The notes under the pieces are model-generated. The model did no database searches. It saw only the letters and a list, made by a program, of their open reading frames with translations, and had not been told where the DNA came from. A stretch of DNA of 64,000 bases from Euryarchaeota archaeon UBA557 (lineage in GTDB: Archaea > Thermoplasmatota > Poseidoniia > Poseidoniales > Thalassarchaeaceae), in the NCBI GenBank assembly GCA_002503285.1, contig DARI01000008.1:12560-76559 (forward strand), in the 5' to 3' direction. Of the stretch, positions 57,438-64,000 are shown in pieces; the stretch's first letter is position 1; each line of letters begins with the position of its first letter. The translations under genes and the position numbers were made by a program.

Positions 57438-58637
57438 TTAACGCATTGGTGGTGCGTACTGTAGACCACCCTCGGAAACGAGAGCGTTTGCAGTACCTAC
57501 TCTAGAGATTAAACATCCAGTCATAGCAGCTGAACCACTAGTTCCGTCATATGTTCCGTCGCAGAATGCGTCGTCATATGCTTCACCATAGTTACCAGAT
57601 GCAGCCAATACAGCTTGCATCCATGTTCCTGCTAGAGGATTATCAGTAGTACCTAGACCAAGATCAGATGTTAATAATCTGCACATGCCTGGATTAGTAG
57701 TAGCACCATCGGCATTGGCAGCACAGGAAGCTGTAGCCATTTCAGCTGCATTTGCAGCAGTTACGCCCATTTCTTCAGCTGTAATCATTCCATACCATAC
57801 CCATGCAACAACGTCCTTGAAATCAGAATCACCATCGCGAGTAGCGGCCCCTAGAGGCTCCTTTGATAGAAGTTCAGAAGCAATCCATGTTCCACCATCA
57901 ATAGATCCATCTGTATCAAGTGCCCACTTCTTAGCGACCATTGCTGACATATCACCAGTAAAAGCATCACATTCACCAGATATTAATTTATCAGTTGCTT
58001 CAGCTGCATCTGCAGTACCAACAGAAGTAAAATTAATCATGTTAGAAGAAAAATAATCTTGCATATTACCTTCAGTAGTTGTACCTACTCCTACACAGAT
58101 ATTTGCACCGCTTAATCCTAAGGCAGAATTTCCAGCATCAGCAGATGGGAAAGCGCTTTCACGGACTAAAATAGCTTGTCCGTCAAAGAAGTTCATACCT
58201 GCAAAATCAGCATTTAATTCTGCATCTCTACTTGTAGTCCAAGTAGTAGTACGGATTAAAACGTCAATAGTTGCTGAAGATAGCTTATCGAACCTATCTG
58301 ATCCTGATGCTGGGATGTATTCCACTCCAGTATCTGGATTTAGGCCAATAGCAGCAGCAACTGCTCTACAGTAAGCGATATCTAATCCAGAGCGAACTCC
58401 AGTAGTAGCGTCTAAGTAGCCCATTCCATATTGGGATTCTTTAACGCCACACTTCATGGATCCTCTCTCCACAATTGTATCAAGTGTACTTACTGGCGTA
58501 GTATCTGCTACTCCTTGGGCATATCCTTCATCTCTTGCCGTATCCACATCATCACTAGTGACATCGGATCCAGCGCAACCCGCAAGGGCCGCAGTCGTCA
58601 TTAACAGCATCATCATCGTTGCGAGAATTGTTCGCAT
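57438..58637 (-). CDS. aapJ: General L-amino-acid-binding lipoprotein (AapJ/BztA type)
   Basis: A substrate-binding protein of 399 residues. A signal peptide ends in the lipobox ALAGC (Cys about 21). The mature part follows AapJ: SMKCGVKESQYG, the GLDIAYCRAVAAAI helix, RFDKLSSATIDVLIRTTTWTTSRD and the C-terminal GTANALVSEGGLQYAPPMR. It would bind amino acids outside the membrane and feed the AapQM permease. Composition is Ala/Thr/Ser-rich with acidic linkers, as in halophilic or marine lineages. A TATA-like ATATATACCATAAATATA sits 20-40 bases before the ATG. Confidence 0.93.
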   Translation of the reverse strand: MRTILATMMMLLMTTAALAGCAGSDVTSDDVDTARDEGYAQGVADTTPVSTLDTIVERGSMKCGVKESQYGMGYLDATTGVRSGLDIAYCRAVAAAIGLNPDTGVEYIPASGSDRFDKLSSATIDVLIRTTTWTTSRDAELNADFAGMNFFDGQAILVRESAFPSADAGNSALGLSGANICVGVGTTTEGNMQDYFSSNMINFTSVGTADAAEATDKLISGECDAFTGDMSAMVAKKWALDTDGSIDGGTWIASELLSKEPLGAATRDGDSDFKDVVAWVWYGMITAEEMGVTAANAAEMATASCAANADGATTNPGMCRLLTSDLGLGTTDNPLAGTWMQAVLAASGNYGEAYDDAFCDGTYDGTSGSAAMTGCLISRVGTANALVSEGGLQYAPPMR

Positions 58638-58742
58638 GTTTACGCTAGTCTATATTTATGGTATATATGTTCTTATTAAAAACAATAAAATAGTGCATTA
58701 AAAGAAGTATTTGAATATAAAAAAGAAATGATTAGAAAAATG

Positions 58743-58754
58743 TGAGGAGGTTAA
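58743..58754 (-). other. 16S processing stem, trailer arm
   Basis: TGAGGAGGTTAA on the plus strand, in the 16S 3' trailer, is perfectly complementary to TTAACCTCCTCA at 60455-60466 in the 5' leader. Twelve consecutive pairs bracketing the 16S gene are what the archaeal pre-rRNA processing helix looks like. Confidence 0.65.
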
Positions 58755-58771
58755 TTGGAAAGGTTGGAAGA

Positions 58772-58791
58772 CGGGGCGAATAAACGCCCCG
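58772..58791 (-). other. GC hairpin just past 16S
   Basis: CGGGGCG (58772-58778) and CGCCCCG (58785-58791) pair over a six-base loop 20-40 bases downstream of the 16S 3' end, an isolated GC-rich element in AT-rich DNA. It may be part of trailer folding or termination; no U-run follows directly. Confidence 0.6.
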
Positions 58792-58813
58792 CCTCCCGGT
58801 TTTCCGAGTTTTC

Positions 58814-60287
<1,474 letters not shown>

Positions 60288-60725
60288 GCGTGAAGCAAAA
60301 TCACTGATCCTTTCGGAAGTTTGTGTTTATTAATGGTCACTAAAGTTGTCACTTATTGGTTATTGGCGCAGAATCACCTTCATTTTGAATTGAATGAAAA
60401 AATAATCTGCTTTGTCTTGCACTCCCTATTTCAGGAGTCAAGTCATAATTGTGGTTAACCTCCTCAACCACGAACTAAGTTCGTGGCCGCACTTCCTCGG
60501 CTGCATCTCACTTGAATGAAGAAATCATAGTACCGAGGCACTCAATCTTCAACGCCAGTGTGACGCAACGGCCCGACGGGCTGACTTTAGTTTATGAATA
60601 TGACTAGTTAAATTGATTGAGAGTTTGCTAGCAATCACGCGAAAATGGATGTAAATACGTATGTATATTAGGCACATAAATGCATTAAATATGAAGATCA
60701 GTACAAGATAGGATATAGAGTATGA
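60288..60725 (-). other. 16S leader and promoter region (438 bases, no gene)
   Basis: Between SecY and 16S there is no coding frame of note. It holds the leader arm of the processing stem (60455-60466), a perfect 8-pair hairpin CCACGAAC/GTTCGTGG with a 3-base loop at 60468-60486, a CCTCGG/CCGAGG inverted repeat at 60495-60500 and 60533-60538, and a GCCC-GAC-GGGC hairpin near 60571-60581. AT-rich stretches near 60590-60620 could be the rRNA promoter. The remainder is unassigned. Confidence 0.6.
60455..60466 (-). other. 16S processing stem, leader arm
   Basis: TTAACCTCCTCA pairs perfectly with the trailer arm at 58743-58754. It also lies within a local GTGGTT/AACCAC hairpin at 60451-60470, so the two folds are mutually exclusive. 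Confidence 0.6.
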
Positions 60726-62648
60726 TTAGTCAGCACCAAAGAATTCTCTTAATACAGGATGCATTTCCATAGCTTGCTCCTTTTGAATTTGCTCATATGT
60801 CCTTAGTATTATTCCAACTGCCAATAGAAGCCCTGTACCCGTCGCGTTACCTACTGTCCCTAGTAGATCGGCTCCAGAAGCCAGAAGGCCTACGAAAGCA
60901 CCAGAGAACAAAGTAACAGGCGGAATGTATCTCTCTAAGATTCTCTCGAGTACTACAGGATTCTTTCTGAAACCAGGGATTTGCATTCCAGTTCTTTCTA
61001 TTTGCTTTGCAACATCCTTTGCCCCCATATTTGTAGTCTCGATCCAAAATTTCGCGAATACAGTAGAACCGGCCGTCATAAAGAATACATAAATAAAGAC
61101 GTGAAGCATAATTTCAGTTAAACTGTGCCCGTATACATCTCCGGTTTGATTGAGTAGCGGCATGAGCCAGTCGCCCACTCCATTTACCATGGAGGCATAC
61201 CATGCGAATCCATCATGCGGAGTAGTCGCCCCTGGTTTGTAAGCACCGAACCATTCGGCCTTACTGCCCCAACCATCTTTACCAATTATAGGAGTTGTTC
61301 GTAAAACGGGATGGCTCCAAAATAGTAGTGTGAACATATTTACATTGGCCAATAATGCTGCCATAAGTATCACTGGAATATTGCTTGCGTAAACTAGTCT
61401 TATTGGATATTGGCCCCTATGTCCCCTTACTTTACCATGTGTTAATGGCAATTCTAATTTACTTGATTCCGCATATCCTACTACTATGAATACGATTATT
61501 GATGAAATTAAAGCAGCAATAGGATTGGCATGATTGAGTAACATTAATTCAAACCCATTATCTGCCACTAGTTGTTGGTTGGATGCAGTCCTTAGAACGT
61601 AGAAAATCATAGGAAGAGTACCCGAAGGAGGGTTATCTATTGATAGAGATTGGCCCTCAATTGTTGGCAAAGGCGAGAGTGTGCCTACAAATGTAGATTG
61701 GGCCACACCTGCAGCAATGAATAATGATATTCCGCTTCCTATGCCCCACTTACTTACTAATTCGTCGAGAAGGAATACAAGAAGCGAACCAATGAATAAT
61801 TGAGACACAATTAATGTATTTGCCCATCCGACGCCATAATCCAATATTACAGTCTCTGAGGGATCTAAGAATCCATATACTTGCGGAATTGATTCAATAG
61901 GTATCATTATCAATACTAATATTTTTTGAACTCCTTGATACAATTGCTTATCAGCAGAATCCTGTAAATCTAATTGAATTATTTTAGCTCCAGAGAACAA
62001 TTGCATTATAATTGAACCAGTAACTATGGGCCCAATTCCTAAATGCATTATAGAACCAGATGCTCCAGCCATAATTGATCTAAATGAAGAAAAAATATCT
62101 AATGTAGTATCTGAAAGTCCATAAATCATAACATTTGTCATTCCAAAATATATTATTAGAACTAGAGTTGTGGTCCATAATTTTTGATTAAATCTAACAT
62201 GCCCTTCTGGTTTAGTTATACTTGGGTATACATCGACTAATCGCTTTAGACCATATAATCTGCTCGCCTCTTCACCAGTGTACAAAAGACAAGCGAGTGC
62301 TAGGCCTACTGCTAATCCAAGTAATGCTACAGCAACAAACAAGTAACCAACTAGGCTACTGTCTTCCCACGCCCAATACGTGAATACCCCTAAAATAATT
62401 AACCATATAAAAGCTTTAAAATATTTTCCTATGTAAGGTATATTAGATATTACTTCTGGTAAATCCTTCATAGCTCCCCACATAACGAATGCAACATAAG
62501 GTATAGAAAGGCTGAATAATAATAATGCTTCAGTTTGAACTTCACTAACATTAGAAGATAAATCAAATCTTAGCCAGTAGTATAATGCACCCCAATAAAT
62601 GGTTGCCATAATAACAAGACCGATAACATTGGGCCTTCGATTTACCAT
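60726..62648 (-). CDS. secY: Preprotein translocase subunit SecY with N-terminal TM extension
   Basis: The central subunit of the Sec channel. Archaeal SecY similarity starts at about residue 138 (VDVYPSITKPEGH, then TTTLVLIIYFGMTNVMIYGL), and later segments such as KWGIGSGISLFIAAGVAQ and QIPGFRKNPVVLERILERYIPP are clear. At 640 residues it is longer than the usual ~450-490. Residues 1-135 add about four hydrophobic helices (9-26, 41-59, 78-94, 98-121), and a polar insert at about 445-490 is probably extracytoplasmic. It follows uL15 by 22 bases in the ribosomal-protein order and precedes 16S. Confidence 0.93.
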   Translation of the reverse strand: MVNRRPNVIGLVIMATIYWGALYYWLRFDLSSNVSEVQTEALLLFSLSIPYVAFVMWGAMKDLPEVISNIPYIGKYFKAFIWLIILGVFTYWAWEDSSLVGYLFVAVALLGLAVGLALACLLYTGEEASRLYGLKRLVDVYPSITKPEGHVRFNQKLWTTTLVLIIYFGMTNVMIYGLSDTTLDIFSSFRSIMAGASGSIMHLGIGPIVTGSIIMQLFSGAKIIQLDLQDSADKQLYQGVQKILVLIMIPIESIPQVYGFLDPSETVILDYGVGWANTLIVSQLFIGSLLVFLLDELVSKWGIGSGISLFIAAGVAQSTFVGTLSPLPTIEGQSLSIDNPPSGTLPMIFYVLRTASNQQLVADNGFELMLLNHANPIAALISSIIVFIVVGYAESSKLELPLTHGKVRGHRGQYPIRLVYASNIPVILMAALLANVNMFTLLFWSHPVLRTTPIIGKDGWGSKAEWFGAYKPGATTPHDGFAWYASMVNGVGDWLMPLLNQTGDVYGHSLTEIMLHVFIYVFFMTAGSTVFAKFWIETTNMGAKDVAKQIERTGMQIPGFRKNPVVLERILERYIPPVTLFSGAFVGLLASGADLLGTVGNATGTGLLLAVGIILRTYEQIQKEQAMEMHPVLREFFGAD

Positions 62649-62670
62649 AATACATTACACTCCTTTATTT

Positions 62671-63063
62671 TTACTCTTCATTAATAATTACTGAACCGCC
62701 AGCGGCTTCAACTTTGGAAATAGCCGTAGCACTTGCCTTAGATACTGTAATATTAATTGGGCGTTCCATTCTTCCTTTCCCTAATAATTTGTCATATCCC
62801 ATAGAAGAGAGGTCAATTGAATCTCCTTCAGCGCGATCCTGGACTTCTTGAAGATTAATAGAAACATTAACTTTTATCAAACTTGGATGACGATTAAATC
62901 CATACATCCCCCAGTGACCAGGCATATATTTTAGCCTTGTCAATAAACGGTGTTTGTTGATTCCAGCATTACCTCTTCCACCTCTTTTACCTGCTCCACG
63001 GCCTGCTTTTTTTCCTCTACCGTGGTATCTACTTCCACGAAATTTATTTGTTCTTGAAACCAT
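62671..63063 (-). CDS. rpl15: Large ribosomal subunit protein uL15
   Basis: 130 residues: the basic Gly/Arg-rich N-terminus (GSRYHGRGKKAGRGAGKRGGRG), the archaeal HWGMYGFNRH segment and the globular C-terminal domain. Lies between uL30 and SecY, the standard spc-operon order. Confidence 0.96.
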   Translation of the reverse strand: MVSRTNKFRGSRYHGRGKKAGRGAGKRGGRGNAGINKHRLLTRLKYMPGHWGMYGFNRHPSLIKVNVSINLQEVQDRAEGDSIDLSSMGYDKLLGKGRMERPINITVSKASATAISKVEAAGGSVIINEE

Positions 63064-63074
63064 ATTATCACTTC

Positions 63075-63545
63075 TTACATCATTCTAGATACTAAATCTC
63101 TGATAGCTTCCCCGCGGAACCCTAATGCCCCGCCGACCGTATAACTTCTTTTTATTCCGCCCCAACCTTTTGAACCTCGAGGAGGATGTAACCTTAGAAC
63201 TGGCTTTAGCCCATTAACATCTTTTAGCGTAGCATCTCCAGATACAATTGCATTTGCAAATTCATCAATAGATGAAAATTTACTGTTATCATTAATCACG
63301 GAGTCGTTGACAGGTTTATCGCCAACCATTCTGCCTCTTTCTTTCAAAAGATTACTAATCATATCAGAATCAATTTCTCCCCAAGTAATATAATCTTTAG
63401 ATTTATTTAACATGCCCTCATATGTTGGAGCATTAGGAACAATTGTTGCATGATTAACTTTTGTAAGATTTAACATCCCCATTGTATCTCTAATCTTTAC
63501 AGTAACTCCTCGGTCACTTCTAGCCCTAATAACTAAAAAAGCCAT
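63075..63545 (-). CDS. rpl30: Large ribosomal subunit protein uL30
   Basis: 156 residues of the archaeal/eukaryotic long form: LVIRARSDRGVTVKIRDTMGMLNLTKVNHATIVP (split by helices), YITWGEID, then LHPPRGSKGWGGIKRSYTVGGALGFRG. One-base overlap with the uS5 stop (TAATG). Confidence 0.95.
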   Translation of the reverse strand: MAFLVIRARSDRGVTVKIRDTMGMLNLTKVNHATIVPNAPTYEGMLNKSKDYITWGEIDSDMISNLLKERGRMVGDKPVNDSVINDNSKFSSIDEFANAIVSGDATLKDVNGLKPVLRLHPPRGSKGWGGIKRSYTVGGALGFRGEAIRDLVSRMM

Positions 63546-64000
63546 TAAAGTTCCCTCCCAGATTTCATATGTAAACGGTTTCTGTCAGAATCTGTAATCC
63601 TAGTTTTATTTAGTTCAATTAAAGCATTGTAAGTAGCTTTGGCAAAATTAATTGTAGAACGAGTTTGCCCCCTTGAGCGAGACCAAACATCGGTAACTCC
63701 AGCGAGAGACAATACCCTTCTACCATAATCGCCAATTACTAATCCTTTACCTGATGGTGCAGGTAGAAGAGTAATCCTAGTAGACCCTGATCTACCTGTT
63801 ACTTTGAATGGAACACTATTACCCGGACCTTCGGATGATTCCCATGATCCGTTTCCCCTCATAACTGGTATGAGATTTAATTTAGCGGCATCAATTGCTT
63901 TCTTTATTGTACTAGAAACTTCTTTGCCTTTGCAAACCGCTAATCCAACATATCCATCGCTATTGCCCACAACACAAAGTACGTTAAATCTTACACGGCG
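63545..64000 (-). CDS. rps5: Small ribosomal subunit protein uS5 (N-terminus outside window)
   Basis: The frame enters from the right edge (RRVRFNVLCVVGNSDGYVGLA) and continues through the uS5 C-terminal domain (LLPAPSGKGLVIGDYGRRVLSLAGVTDVWSRSRGQT, split here). The apparent start near 63970 is an internal GTG, not the real one. The N-terminal dsRNA-binding domain lies outside. Confidence 0.95.
   Translation of the reverse strand, partial: RRVRFNVLCVVGNSDGYVGLAVCKGKEVSSTIKKAIDAAKLNLIPVMRGNGSWESSEGPGNSVPFKVTGRSGSTRITLLPAPSGKGLVIGDYGRRVLSLAGVTDVWSRSRGQTRSTINFAKATYNALIELNKTRITDSDRNRLHMKSGREL

Overview
The window is an AT-rich, gene-dense archaeal chromosome segment. The 16S rRNA 5' end, an eRF1-type release factor, aIF2-beta, class I lysyl-tRNA synthetase, Trm56, archaeal UMP kinase and the order uS5-uL30-uL15-SecY are all archaeal. 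They sit beside bacterial-like genes: a lipoylated 2-oxoacid dehydrogenase with LipA and LipB, an Aap-type amino-acid ABC transporter, a folate pathway, and flotillin/NfeD. Huge secreted proteins with thrombospondin-type-3 calcium repeats, a SAP-M28 peptidase and an unlinked 16S gene point to a planktonic marine Thermoplasmatota lineage, Marine Group II (Ca. Poseidoniales) or Marine Group III. This placement is inferred from gene content; no tree was built.

Layout. 1-10175 (minus): a surface-protein pair, a giant TSP3/transglutaminase-like protein running off the left edge and a 980-residue membrane-anchored protein. 10286-10370: tRNA-Leu(UAA). 10383-11542 (minus): FolB and a pteridine-reductase-like SDR. 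11638-18444 (plus): lipA, E1-alpha, E1-beta, E2, E3, lipB, a self-contained 2-oxoacid dehydrogenase and lipoylation block. 18622-20976: UbiX and a SAP/TM/M28 peptidase. 20979-32650: housekeeping genes on both strands (ArgS, aRF1, PyrH, Nog1-like GTPase, PCD, nitroreductase, MDR oxidoreductase, aIF2-beta, dUTPase, GfcR-like regulator, LysRS). 32678-38655 (minus): CarB, CarA, Trm56 and a membrane protein. 38710-42555 (plus): FolP, TraB-like, YeiH-like and TauE-like. 42542-48907 (minus): thiolase, flotillin, NfeD-like, two small membrane proteins, a hotdog thioesterase and an MsbA-like ABC exporter. 49030-51624 (minus): two lipoproteins. 51747-52637: NAD kinase. 52643-58637 (minus): Aap-type transporter. 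58814-60287 (minus): 16S rRNA. 60726-64000 (minus): SecY, uL15, uL30, uS5.

Together this is a peptide- and amino-acid-using heterotroph. Extracellular TSP3 proteins, a lipoprotein hydrolase and an M28 peptidase face outward. An Aap transporter with enlarged permeases imports amino acids. A branched-chain-type 2-oxoacid dehydrogenase, thiolase and thioesterase handle acyl-CoAs. Parts worth a second look: the SAP-M28 peptidase, multi-helix N-terminal extensions on SecY and both Aap permeases, a terminator-like hairpin at the apparent start of the large permease, an orphan 16S gene with its own processing stem, the flotillin membrane cluster, a 39-residue zinc-ribbon gene, and a transglutaminase-like domain with a non-canonical triad. 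No CRISPR array, insertion sequence, prophage or origin was recognised.
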